Source: a virus. Taken from it: a stretch of DNA of 22,194 nucleotides. The stretch spans positions 1-22,194 of IMG/VR virus record IMGVR_UViG_3300033064_000047; one strand, written 5' to 3'. The translations under genes and the position numbers were made by a program. The notes beneath the pieces were generated by a model. That model was not told where the DNA came from and ran no database searches. It saw only the letters and a list, made by a program, of their open reading frames with translations. Shown here piece by piece: positions 7,986 through 15,378 of the stretch. The number at the start of each line of letters is the position of its first letter. Position 1 is the stretch's first letter.

Positions 7986-8848
7986 AATGCTTCCTTAAAT
8001 TTAACGCCAGACAATGCAAGTGCTTGACGGTAATCAATTGTGACTTCGGTTCCCATGCTGCCGCCTTTGCAACCTTCTATGTCAGCCAACGCGACCAGAT
8101 CAATATCACCATTTGCCAGCAAAACCATTTTGGCATTTGGGTGCGCGGAGTGATTTGTATAGCGCCCTGCTTGAGAACGCTTGCCATTTATTCTAGCAGG
8201 GCAGACTATTTGACCGGCCTTAACCGGCGCGGTTACAAATAGCCCCTTACCTTCAATTGGAGAGATGGCAACCCTTGTAAGGGGGCTGTCAACCCAAGCA
8301 AAATCCGTTTCGTTCTCAGACTGCTGGCGGGCGACTTCATGCGGAATGCCGCAATCAGCAAGCAAGTTCAAATAGTCTTCGCGGTCAAACAACCGAGAAA
8401 CGCTCTCTACCGCAAACTTGCTTGCTTGGTCATCGTGCCAATCCTCTGTCTTTTCAACGAATAGCGTCTCTACAGCATCAGCATCTTTGAGGTCTGTTGG
8501 GTAGATGTTTTGCCAAACCATGTCTTCCATGACGTAGCCAATCTTCCTGCCCGCTTTGCCTGTAAAGATGACGGGTGCGGAAAGTATCTGCGTGGTTCCG
8601 TCGTCATTGGCAATCATCACCTTGCCGCGCAGCATCACATTGAGATGCTCAAATCGTTGCTTATGGCCTATTGCCAATGTACCGGCGGGCATAAAAACTT
8701 CGCGGATGCAGACACCAGGCCCAAAGTGATGCACCACTGAACATTCAGCTTGCGGCATTTGCATCAAAGTTTTTTCGGGTTCATCTAACGCAAGCAACTC
8801 ACGCAACGCTATTGCGCCGATGTTTTCTTGTACCGCTAGATCGCTCAT
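7961..8848 (-). CDS. Cupin-like plus SET-domain protein, candidate protein-lysine methyltransferase (295 aa)
   Basis: The C-terminal half carries the SET-domain signatures in order: GKGLFVT (G200-G202, cofactor-loop type G-x-G), the pseudoknot motif RYTNHSAHPN at 229-238 (canonical R-x-x-N-H-S-x-x-P-N), and EVTIDY at 268-273 ending in the expected catalytic tyrosine. These are the S-adenosylmethionine and lysine-binding elements of SET enzymes. No post-SET cysteine cluster is present. The N-terminal ~130 residues look like a beta-barrel of cupin type (GHKQRFEHLNVMLRGKVMIA, with His62 and His68). It starts at ATG 8848 (weak GGA site) and overlaps the gp7-like gene at its end. It occupies the position of P22 gene 14, between tail and ejection genes. 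The substrate is unknown: a virion protein or a host protein are both possible. Confidence 0.8.
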   Translation of the reverse strand: MSDLAVQENIGAIALRELLALDEPEKTLMQMPQAECSVVHHFGPGVCIREVFMPAGTLAIGHKQRFEHLNVMLRGKVMIANDDGTTQILSAPVIFTGKAGRKIGYVMEDMVWQNIYPTDLKDADAVETLFVEKTEDWHDDQASKFAVESVSRLFDREDYLNLLADCGIPHEVARQQSENETDFAWVDSPLTRVAISPIEGKGLFVTAPVKAGQIVCPARINGKRSQAGRYTNHSAHPNAKMVLLANGDIDLVALADIEGCKGGSMGTEVTIDYRQALALSGVKFKEALCQQYTQQ

Positions 8849-8868
8849 GTCATTCCAGTAAAAGATTG

Positions 8869-9693
8869 CTAATTGCGGGTCTGCATAATAATCCAGTTAG
8901 TGCCGTCGGACACCAACGTCGCCCAGTTGCCTATCACACCCAAAAGGATGGCCGTACCGGCAGTTGTGCTGCCAATTGGCACGACATTGCTGGACGCTGA
9001 CACAACCGCTTGGAGTTGTATAGTCTTGAAAATCAATTGACGCCCGACCCAAGACGCGGCGGCGGGTAGCGTAACGGTACAGGTGGATCCTGACTTGTTA
9101 TTGATGAGCCAGGCTTCGCCATCGGCCACAGTGAAGTCGGCTGTTTTGACAACCGGTGCAGATAGTGTGTCTGGAGTTTTCCACGTTGGGACTCCAGCGC
9201 CCGCGCTGGTCAGCACTTGGCCAGAAGTTCCCACAGCAGTAAATCCGTATGCAGTACCCGTACCATAAGGCACAGCGCCAGCCGCAGGAGCCGTAGAACC
9301 GTTTGTTCCGCCATTGGCAATAGCCAAGATGCCTGCAAGCGTTACAGCGCCTGTGGTGGCCGTTGCTGGCGTCAAACCGGTAGTGCCACCTGAGAAAGAC
9401 ACCACGCCCGAACTGGCAAGGGTGATAGTCCCCGCTGCGTTGGTGACCGTGATGCCGCTGCTGGCCGTCAGAGTATTAAGGGTATACCCTGTGCCGTTGC
9501 CAATCAGCAACTGGCCGTTGGTAGGGGTAGCAGACAGCCCTGTTCCGCCATTGGTGGTTGGCGTGATGCCTGTCCCACCGCCGGTTACGGTGTACTGGTT
9601 GAAAAACCAACGATACCATTCCCGCGAAACCGCGCCTGTGCGCTGATCTACGATTGGAACACGCGGGGGCGTGATTTGCGTATTGTTAAGCAT
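8869..9693 (-). CDS. Fibre- or needle-position virion protein (274 aa)
   Basis: The gene follows the gp10-like hub with an 8-base overlap, the place of the P22 tail needle gene 26. The N-terminus MLNNTQITPPRVPIVDQRTG, then REWYRWFFNQY (about 1-35), looks like an attachment segment common to phage fibre proteins. Next come Thr/Gly-rich repeats (NGGTGLSATPTNGQLLIGNG; NGGTNGS) that form beta or triple-helix fibre shafts. The last ~95 residues (from SAPVVKTADFTVADGEAWLI) form a compact beta domain ending NWATLVSDGTNWIIMQTRN, likely a distal knob. It could be a tail needle analogue or a side fibre. No heptad coiled coil like that of P22 gp26 is visible, so homology to gp26 is not claimed. Confidence 0.75.
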   Translation of the reverse strand: MLNNTQITPPRVPIVDQRTGAVSREWYRWFFNQYTVTGGGTGITPTTNGGTGLSATPTNGQLLIGNGTGYTLNTLTASSGITVTNAAGTITLASSGVVSFSGGTTGLTPATATTGAVTLAGILAIANGGTNGSTAPAAGAVPYGTGTAYGFTAVGTSGQVLTSAGAGVPTWKTPDTLSAPVVKTADFTVADGEAWLINNKSGSTCTVTLPAAASWVGRQLIFKTIQLQAVVSASSNVVPIGSTTAGTAILLGVIGNWATLVSDGTNWIIMQTRN

Positions 9694-11128
9694 TGGTCGG
9701 GCTGAGTATCAATTCAGCGCCCATGATGGCAATCTTGACCGGGTCAGTGCCGGACACTTCGTAGACCCGGTCGCGCAGCTTGAGCGTCATGCCCAGCCGC
9801 CGCCAGAAGACGCGTTGGTAGTACGCCCCTATCTTGCCCATTGGTGACCAATGCTCATTGCTGAAGGTGTGGCCACCGTCATCCGACCAGCGCAGCATGG
9901 CTTGGGGGTCGGAGCCTTGGCCGTCATTTAGACCAACGCCCGACTCACAATTCAACTGCAAGCTGTGGTGCGCGGTGCGCTTGAGATTGTTCTGCCCTGA
10001 CGGCAGCGCCCGCCATGAACGCAACCACTTCTGGATGTCTCCGTTGTCGGCGTAGACATCCAAGTCAAACGTGTAGATGTTGCCGTTCTCGTAGTCGCCC
10101 ACAATAATGTTGCCGCCAAAATTGCACTGGCAATTGCTGCGGTGGCGGGTAAACTCGCCGTTGTCCCACCCGGCGCGTTCATGCCAAGCCTGGGTCGCAA
10201 CGTCGTACACCCAAGTGGCATTGCCCGATGGGAATGTCAGCACATAGAAAGCATGGCCTTCTTGCTGGTAGGTGTAGGCAATAGCATCTGAAATGTCGCC
10301 GTATTGGGCAATTGCATACTCAATTGCGTGCGTAGAGATGCGCTGGCCGGTGTAGCCATTGGCTCGGTAGACAATGCCTTGGCCGCGTGCATCTTTGCCC
10401 AACCAAAACAGGCCGTTGTCCATCTTGGCAATGGTGTACGCAGACACGCACCCGATCTCATTGAAAGCGCCTTGGATGCGGGTCAGCGGGAAGTCAGCCG
10501 CACCTGAGTCGTACCAAACTTCCACGGAATCAGTGCCAAACACCCACAGTTCGCGGTGGTCAGCAATAAGGCCCACTACGCCGTCCGGTGAGCCTTCGGC
10601 GCTTGCAAAGTCCAACGGGTCAACGGATTGACCGTTCAACAATTGCGAGACCCAAATGATTTGGCTGTCCGGCTGGTTGAAGACGAAGTACCCGTCGAGA
10701 TACGCCACCGTCACAGCGCCAGCAAAATCTGGGTCTGTGATTTGCGCGAACACGTTGGTGGTCTCGTTGTAAATAAATCCGTCAGGATTGCAGGCAAAGA
10801 AAATCTGTGTCCCGTTATCCGCAATCGACACCGGCCCCGTGCCGGTCACCGTGCCCAGCAGTGTCGGCGTGGCCGTCAAGCCGGTCAGCTTGTACACCTC
10901 GTTGGCCGACACAACATAAAAGTAGCCGCCGCTATTTTGGCTTACCCACAATGCGCGGATTGGGCCTGTGCCCACTGCTTGCAAGAAGTTGAGGCCAGGG
11001 GCACGGTTGAGGAAAGCGGCGGTCTGTCCGTTGTCCGGTGTCATCTCCGGAAACAGGTTGACCATCCGGTTGTCCGCAGCATTGATACTGCGGGCGACGT
11101 AGGACGCGCCGAGTATCGGGGTCTGCAT
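9686..11128 (-). CDS. Packaged-DNA stabilisation / tail hub protein, P22 gp10-like (480 aa)
   Basis: It closes the portal channel after packaging and forms the hub to which fibres and needle attach. Length 480 aa is close to P22 gp10 (472). The N-terminus MQTPILGASYVARSINAADN, then RMVNLFPE and APGL, matches the pattern of the phage stabilisation protein family (PF11134, recalled). The body is a run of beta-propeller-like strands with YDSGAADFPLTR and WVYDVATQAWHERAGWDNGE. The gene sits between the gp4-like adaptor (ATGA overlap) and the fibre/needle gene, as in P22, which supports the call. Confidence 0.9.
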   Translation of the reverse strand: MQTPILGASYVARSINAADNRMVNLFPEMTPDNGQTAAFLNRAPGLNFLQAVGTGPIRALWVSQNSGGYFYVVSANEVYKLTGLTATPTLLGTVTGTGPVSIADNGTQIFFACNPDGFIYNETTNVFAQITDPDFAGAVTVAYLDGYFVFNQPDSQIIWVSQLLNGQSVDPLDFASAEGSPDGVVGLIADHRELWVFGTDSVEVWYDSGAADFPLTRIQGAFNEIGCVSAYTIAKMDNGLFWLGKDARGQGIVYRANGYTGQRISTHAIEYAIAQYGDISDAIAYTYQQEGHAFYVLTFPSGNATWVYDVATQAWHERAGWDNGEFTRHRSNCQCNFGGNIIVGDYENGNIYTFDLDVYADNGDIQKWLRSWRALPSGQNNLKRTAHHSLQLNCESGVGLNDGQGSDPQAMLRWSDDGGHTFSNEHWSPMGKIGAYYQRVFWRRLGMTLKLRDRVYEVSGTDPVKIAIMGAELILSPTNA

Positions 11129-11844
11129 CAGTAGTTTCCAGCAAAAATGTTAAACCGCTGGCGAGTAGCCACAATTGCGTAGGGCATGGACATCACATCG
11201 TCAGGGTTGTTGATGCGCTTCAGATTACGCTTGCTAGTCATGGCAATGCGGATCACTTGTGGGCTGGGTTCAACGCCAAACTCAGGTGCAATCTCCATTG
11301 CCAAGTTGTAGGTGAACGCCCGCAGATAGCCTGGTGGGAAAGCCAGCACAGTTACTAGTGTGGCCGGTTCGTCCAATTTTTGAACGCTCACAAAGTGCCA
11401 TTCCAAGTCCCGCGTGGGCTGTGGATAGACTGTCATCGTAACGTCGGGGTAAGTCATATTTACAAAAATGACTTGCGGGTAAGTTGACGTTACGGTTTTG
11501 ACGGCAATGCCGTTGTACTGCTGCTGGTTGATAAACTTGATGCCATAGCTGACGTTTGTACTGGCATCGCGGTAGTAGGTTGAGTCGTCCAGCAAGACGG
11601 GACGCAGGCCAACAAAGTTGCCCGATGGGCCAAGCGTGCGCGTAATTTGCCCCGCAGGCCAAGTAAACATTTGATCTTGAGTGCTGAACACCGACAGGCG
11701 TTCAGTGTCCCACGAATCAATCATCTGATTCATCGCCAACAGTGAGTCTTGCGACACTGATGCGGAGGTAGTCTCACCTTCGGCAAGGACGCCAAGCAAC
11801 CGCAACGCCCGGTTGATCTGGTCACCCGCAGTGTAAGTTGCCAT
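11128..11844 (-). CDS. Head-to-tail adaptor, P22 gp4-like (238 aa)
   Basis: It binds below the portal ring and connects it to the hub. The N-terminal helix pattern (TAGDQINRALRLLGVLAEGE, then LLAMNQMIDSWDTERLSVFS) and the C-terminal helical part (LRAFTYNLAMEIAPEFGVEP, then ASKRNLKRIN-like helix) match gp4/T7 gp11-type adaptors, in which P22 gp4 has 'LA.RIAPDYALE'. Between them lies a beta insertion (about 60-165), making it longer than P22 gp4 (166 aa). It starts at ATG 11844, two bases after the previous stop, and its TGA overlaps the ATG of the hub gene. Confidence 0.87.
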   Translation of the reverse strand: MATYTAGDQINRALRLLGVLAEGETTSASVSQDSLLAMNQMIDSWDTERLSVFSTQDQMFTWPAGQITRTLGPSGNFVGLRPVLLDDSTYYRDASTNVSYGIKFINQQQYNGIAVKTVTSTYPQVIFVNMTYPDVTMTVYPQPTRDLEWHFVSVQKLDEPATLVTVLAFPPGYLRAFTYNLAMEIAPEFGVEPSPQVIRIAMTSKRNLKRINNPDDVMSMPYAIVATRQRFNIFAGNY

Positions 11845-11846
11845 AG

Positions 11847-12032
11847 CTAGACCCCTTGTGGTTCAACTTTTCTACGCCGCTTTACTTCCAGGACGTTCAC
11901 AGGAGCCGCCAACTCAAAATCGGGCGTATCCTCATTGTATCGCACCCAACCGTTTTTCTCATCGGCGTCTGCTTCAAGATCCATAGTGGCAACTTTTCTG
12001 CCGTGTATGGGATGCTTTAGGTATATGACCAT
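11847..12032 (-). CDS. Small hypothetical phage protein (61 aa)
   Basis: The product starts MVIYLKHPIHGRKVATMDLE and ends in a very basic stretch (LEVKRRRKVEPQGV). The acidic middle (ADADEKNGWVRYNEDTPDFE) makes it bipolar. Similar proteins with YLKHPIHG occur before the adaptor gene in related environmental podoviruses (recalled). Its best Shine-Dalgarno (AAGGAGG, 12058-12064) is unusually far from the ATG because a stable hairpin lies between them. Function unknown; possibly a small connector or completion factor, by position only. Confidence 0.72.
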   Translation of the reverse strand: MVIYLKHPIHGRKVATMDLEADADEKNGWVRYNEDTPDFELAAPVNVLEVKRRRKVEPQGV

Positions 12033-12041
12033 AGGTGAGAA

Positions 12042-12060
12042 AGGGGGCTTGTGGCCCCCT
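12042..12060 (-). terminator. GC-rich hairpin between head and tail genes, possible leaky terminator or translational element
   Basis: A 7-bp perfect stem (AGGGGGC/GCCCCCT) with a 5-nt loop lies in the 33-base gap between two genes. Reading the operon direction, only TTTCTC follows, a weak U-tract, so full termination is unlikely. The other strand has CCTTTTT after the stem. The upstream arm begins inside the Shine-Dalgarno AAGGAGG of the next gene, so it may also control initiation. Confidence 0.5.
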
Positions 12061-12065
12061 CCTTT

Positions 12066-12476
12066 TTAGGACGCGCAGTGGATAACTGCAAAATTAATAA
12101 CAATAGCTTCCGACAATGTTCCGCCAGAAATATTGCGAAGCGTAATGCTAACCGTGCCAGCAGCAAGCGCATTGGCAAATGCGTTGTATGAGCCAGCGGT
12201 TGCTTGACCACCTGAAATAGTCAAAATTACTGCATCGTTAACGCTAATTGTCGTGTTGTTTAACGTGAACGTGGCATTGGTGGCGGTTGCCAATGATGCG
12301 TTGTTCATTGTTATGCGGCCAGCGCTGTTATTCAGCGTTACCGCCGTCGATTTGCTGGTCAACTGCGTTACTGCACCTTGGGCTGCTGCGCTGTAGCCAA
12401 GTTCTTGGCTTGCATAGCAGGTAGTAAATTCAGGGTCGCTAAATGCAACACCGACAGCTTGTGTGTTTGATGGCAT
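12066..12476 (-). CDS. Beta-rich phage virion protein candidate (136 aa)
   Basis: It starts at ATG 12476 after AAGGAAA placed just behind a terminator-like hairpin. The sequence is rich in Ala, Thr, Ser and Asn with alternating hydrophobic residues, typical of a beta sandwich: VTQLTSKSTAVTLNNSAGRI, then TFTLNNTTISVNDAVILTIS and a C-terminal SEAIVINFAVIHCAS. I recall similar 'TQLTSKST-V' proteins in many environmental phages next to the coat gene, without known function. A head decoration or fibre role is plausible. No signal peptide or membrane segment. Confidence 0.72.
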   Translation of the reverse strand: MPSNTQAVGVAFSDPEFTTCYASQELGYSAAAQGAVTQLTSKSTAVTLNNSAGRITMNNASLATATNATFTLNNTTISVNDAVILTISGGQATAGSYNAFANALAAGTVSITLRNISGGTLSEAIVINFAVIHCAS

Positions 12477-12487
12477 GATGTTTCCTT

Positions 12488-12510
12488 AAAAACAGGGGCC
12501 GAAGCCCCCG
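12488..12510 (-). terminator. Intrinsic terminator-like hairpin with UUCG loop after the coat-protein gene pair
   Basis: On the minus strand GGGGC-TTCG-GCCCC forms a very stable tetraloop stem, extended by a G-T and a C-G pair, followed by TGTTTTTAA with five consecutive T. It lies between the stop of the 140-aa gene (12517) and the start of the 136-aa gene (12476). Because essential tail genes lie beyond it without a visible promoter, it probably terminates only partly and so boosts coat over tail expression. Confidence 0.75.
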
Positions 12511-12516
12511 TTAGGT

Positions 12517-12939
12517 TTAAGCAATACGGTACACAGTGTACGCAGCATCGCCGGTCTTGCGAAACAAGAACTGCCCCGCGCCACCAACACCCGCCGCGCT
12601 GCCGGTAATAGCAACAACCAAGTTGCCGACCGCAGTGATGCCAGTTCCAACAGCCATCGTAATCAGGCCAGTTGAAGTGCCCAAGTTGATAACTGTCAAA
12701 TTGAACGCGCTGCCAATTTTTGCGTTGGTGATAACCGCATCAATTGCGGTTGCCGTTGGCAAAGTGTACGTAGCAGCGGTTGTGGAGGGGTTACCCACCA
12801 ACAAGTTGCCCGTAATTTGTGCAACGGTCAGGGTTGCGGTTGCGGTTGCGGTTTGTTGGGCCGCTGTTGCATACAAGTCGATTTCGTTCAGGTTGCCGTC
12901 ACCGACTTGGTATCCACCACCAGAATTAGGAAGAGCCAT
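12517..12939 (-). CDS. Beta-rich candidate head decoration protein (140 aa)
   Basis: The gene directly follows the coat protein, 26 bases downstream, with a good Shine-Dalgarno (GAAGGAA). The product starts MALPNSGGGYQVGDGNLNEI and then alternates Ala/Thr/Val/Ile in beta-strand patterns (TATATLTVAQITGNLLVGNP; FNLTVINLGTSTGLITMAVG), ending in a short strand pair (FLFRKTGDAAYTVYRIA). Position after coat and the compact Ala/Thr-rich beta composition suggest a capsid-surface decoration protein. This is inference; no named family is recognised with confidence. Confidence 0.72.
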   Translation of the reverse strand: MALPNSGGGYQVGDGNLNEIDLYATAAQQTATATATLTVAQITGNLLVGNPSTTAATYTLPTATAIDAVITNAKIGSAFNLTVINLGTSTGLITMAVGTGITAVGNLVVAITGSAAGVGGAGQFLFRKTGDAAYTVYRIA

Positions 12940-12965
12940 GATATTTTTCCTTCAAAAAGAATTGA

Positions 12966-14174
12966 TTAGCCCCACAGACGGCAAGCCATCTGTGGACGAA
13001 TGGTGCTGAAACCATACAAAACGTCGATACGGCAAGGCATACGGTCGTTGTTGATGTCGTACTGACGAACAACGCGCAAGCTGATACCGTTGTGGACGGA
13101 ACGTGCAGCCATGTCAACGCCTTGGGGCAGCAACAGGTCAGCGGTAGCAAAGGTGATTGCATCCTTGTGGTAGATCAAGTTCTGTGCGTAGGCAGTAGAG
13201 GCAGTTCCCACAAAAGTCACAACAGCGTTGATCAATGGTAGAGCGGTCATGGTTGCCAGTGCGTGAGCAGCGGAGTACATGGCAGCCACAGTCACAGTCC
13301 AAGTGCCCGCCACCGCAGTTGCATCAGCCAAAGCCACAAACTGGAACAGCGAACCGGTGGTTTCACGGGTCTGCGGATTCACAGCAAAGACGCTACCGCA
13401 AGTGAACACGTCACCAGCTTTGATGGTAGTGGTCACCGAGGCTTGCGACAGGCTCAGAGTGGAAGATCCTTCCGAAGTCACCGAGGCGGCAACAATGGTA
13501 GCGGCAGCCGCGTCACGCGAACCGGTGGTGTGCTGCTTGATCGACTGAGACATATTGATCTCGTCATAACCCAACACGCCAGTACCCATCATGCCGTTTT
13601 TAAACTGCTTGCTGATAGTGTCGGTAGGGTTAAACAGACCTTTCATGCCTTCAACCAGACCAGCGTTGGCAGCGGGGTTAACCGTTGCATAGCGTGGCGA
13701 CATTACAGCAGCGGCCTCGTTCAGTTTTTGCTGGGCTTGCAACAGCACCAACGAAGTGGACGGGGTAGTGCCGGGTGTGCCGACGGTGTTACCGATGGTC
13801 TTGTAAGCGTTGGCAACGTCAGCATCAATGCTGGAGGCCAACTGGCTGATACGCGGCTTGAGAACACGCTCTGCAAAGTCGTCCAATTGCATGGTCAACT
13901 CAGCGGACGTGAAGTTCACGCCGATGTGCTTCTGGGTGGAAACGGTCAGCGTTGTGAACTGCTCGTTGTCGTCCTGCACTTGCAAGGCAGCGCCGTCAGT
14001 GACCAAGGCGCGGTCAGGCAGACGAATACGCAGAGTGGAACCGATCTTCGCACCTTCAACAGCAAAGCTGTCGTCGTACTGACGGTTTACGTTACGGGTG
14101 AGTACCAGGTTGTTCTCGAGAATTTCGAGCGCCTTCCGGGTAATCATGTCAATGGTTAGGATGCTATTAGCCAT
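12966..14174 (-). CDS. Major capsid protein, P22 coat-protein type (402 aa)
   Basis: Forms the icosahedral HK97-fold shell around the scaffold. Length 402 aa (P22 coat 430). The N-terminus MANSILTIDMITRKALEILE and the 'GSTLRIRLPDR' strand, the helix DDFAERVLKPRISQLASSID (spine helix region, about 97-116) and the C-terminal RIDVLYGFSTIRPQMACRLW pattern resemble P22 gp5, whose C-terminus has RIALWYG-NATRPEA. A central beta segment (about 235-285, GDVFTCGSVFAVNPQTRETT) could be an inserted domain like the P22 I-domain. The gene lies 24 bases after the scaffold gene with RBS AAAGGAC. Confidence 0.9.
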   Translation of the reverse strand: MANSILTIDMITRKALEILENNLVLTRNVNRQYDDSFAVEGAKIGSTLRIRLPDRALVTDGAALQVQDDNEQFTTLTVSTQKHIGVNFTSAELTMQLDDFAERVLKPRISQLASSIDADVANAYKTIGNTVGTPGTTPSTSLVLLQAQQKLNEAAAVMSPRYATVNPAANAGLVEGMKGLFNPTDTISKQFKNGMMGTGVLGYDEINMSQSIKQHTTGSRDAAAATIVAASVTSEGSSTLSLSQASVTTTIKAGDVFTCGSVFAVNPQTRETTGSLFQFVALADATAVAGTWTVTVAAMYSAAHALATMTALPLINAVVTFVGTASTAYAQNLIYHKDAITFATADLLLPQGVDMAARSVHNGISLRVVRQYDINNDRMPCRIDVLYGFSTIRPQMACRLWG

Positions 14175-14198
14175 GAAAAAAGTCCTTTAAGAAAAAAA

Positions 14199-14984
14199 TT
14201 AGCGGTTTGCCTGCGCTTCCCACTTCTTTCTTTGCCTTGCCCTATCGGCTTCAATCCACTGCGAATCAGTCATGGTCTTGATAGACCGTGGATCCGTAGT
14301 GTCATAGGCCGGTGATCCAGTGGATCGGGCAGAGACAGGCGAAATAGGTGCTGGCGCTGACGATGTACGTCTCACGGGCGGATCTGCGGCCAATTTGGCC
14401 TCAATCCGTCCAATCTCTTTAGCCTGGCTGAGTGGCGTCAGACGGGAAATGCGCTCCGCTTCCTTGGGGTTTGTGCCGAGATGGTATGCCAACTCAGGCC
14501 CAATATCCGAAGATTGGATTGCCTCTGCCATCACGTTGGTGATCGGAAGTTTGGGGTTGTACGCGACTTGTTCAAAGTCTTCGTATTTACTCCGTGCTTC
14601 CTCTTCCCGTTCGTGGTAGCTTTCAAGAACTTGCGACTGCTGTTTTGCCGCTTCACGCTGTGCAATCAACTGCTCGGCCTTTTGATAGGCCAGCGCGTCG
14701 GCGTAAGCCTCGGTGCTTTCAAATTGATCAGCAGACTGAACCGGCGCGACTCTTAGCGCTTGCGTTTCCGCAGCGCGTTGCGCTTGATCTCGTTCCCACT
14801 TCCTTTGCTCTCTTGCAAGGCGTTTGCCAATTGCAGCGTCCAATTCTTCCTGTGTGAAAGTCTTAGATTGCTGGTCTTCAGCTACTTCCGGCGCTTTAAC
14901 TTCGGGTTCAGGTGCAGCCGTTGCCACCTGTTCCGGCGCGGGGTCAACTACCGCTAGGTTTTCTTCTGACATTTTTGATTCCAT
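14199..14984 (-). CDS. Scaffolding protein (261 aa)
   Basis: Directs coat assembly and leaves the head on DNA packaging. It has the usual composition: acidic Pro/Ala/Glu N-terminus (about 1-40), long charged helices (TFTQEELDAAIGKRLAREQR; then EQLIAQREAAKQQSQVLESY to 'EEEARSKYEDFE', about 43-140), and a basic C-terminus (SQWIEADRARQRKKWEAQAN) that would bind the coat. It directly precedes the coat gene. Two starts are possible: ATG 14984 (AGGG, 5 nt spacing) or ATG 14972 (MSEENLAV); the first is kept. No capsid protease domain is present, as in P22. Confidence 0.87.
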   Translation of the reverse strand: MESKMSEENLAVVDPAPEQVATAAPEPEVKAPEVAEDQQSKTFTQEELDAAIGKRLAREQRKWERDQAQRAAETQALRVAPVQSADQFESTEAYADALAYQKAEQLIAQREAAKQQSQVLESYHEREEEARSKYEDFEQVAYNPKLPITNVMAEAIQSSDIGPELAYHLGTNPKEAERISRLTPLSQAKEIGRIEAKLAADPPVRRTSSAPAPISPVSARSTGSPAYDTTDPRSIKTMTDSQWIEADRARQRKKWEAQANR

Positions 14985-15026
14985 AGAATCCCTGGTGAAC
15001 GCGCCAGTACGTTTTTTACAAATGTA

Positions 15027-15368
15027 TCAGATATTTTGTTTAATCCAAGATGTTGTTGCCTCATCCCAATAATAAGCGCCATCAGTAGGCATTGGGACTG
15101 GGGCAGACCATAAACAGGTTTGCTCATTCATTGTCCAACTTGGAAATGGCTGTGGTGGAATAAATGCGTTGCGCTGGCTGTCATAGGTGTACCCAATTCC
15201 AGCGTAGTTTTTGCGTAATGGTGTATTACCGTTGGCATGAACACCGCCATAGGTGTTGTAGCTGGTCTGCACCCAGCCATTACCAAAGATGCCAGAGTCA
15301 ATGACATCTTGTTCGGCAACAATCACTTGCGTAACAATGCCATTTTCTACTTTTGCAAAATGTGACAT
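15027..15368 (-). CDS. Small conserved phage protein, MSHFAKVENG type (113 aa)
   Basis: The start is ATG 15368, ten bases after the polyglycine gene; the open frame further upstream overlaps that gene and is rejected. The product starts MSHFAKVENGIVTQVIVAEQ and contains WVQTSYNTYGGVH, PLRKNYAGIGYTYDSQRNAF and PPQPFPSWTMNEQTCLW, ending with YYWDEATTSWIKQNI. I recall nearly this consensus in many cyanophage and freshwater phage structural modules, where it is unnamed. Compact and aromatic-rich, probably a virion component that partners the polyglycine protein. Its Shine-Dalgarno is weak (AACAAG). Confidence 0.8.
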   Translation of the reverse strand: MSHFAKVENGIVTQVIVAEQDVIDSGIFGNGWVQTSYNTYGGVHANGNTPLRKNYAGIGYTYDSQRNAFIPPQPFPSWTMNEQTCLWSAPVPMPTDGAYYWDEATTSWIKQNI

Positions 15369-15378
15369 ATAAAACTTG

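Noticed and set aside
13263-14159. 298-codon open frame on the plus strand opposite the coat gene
   Set aside because: It is a mirror of the coat gene; composition is unlike a protein (Ser/Arg/His/Gly-rich without domains) and the coat protein on the other strand is clear.
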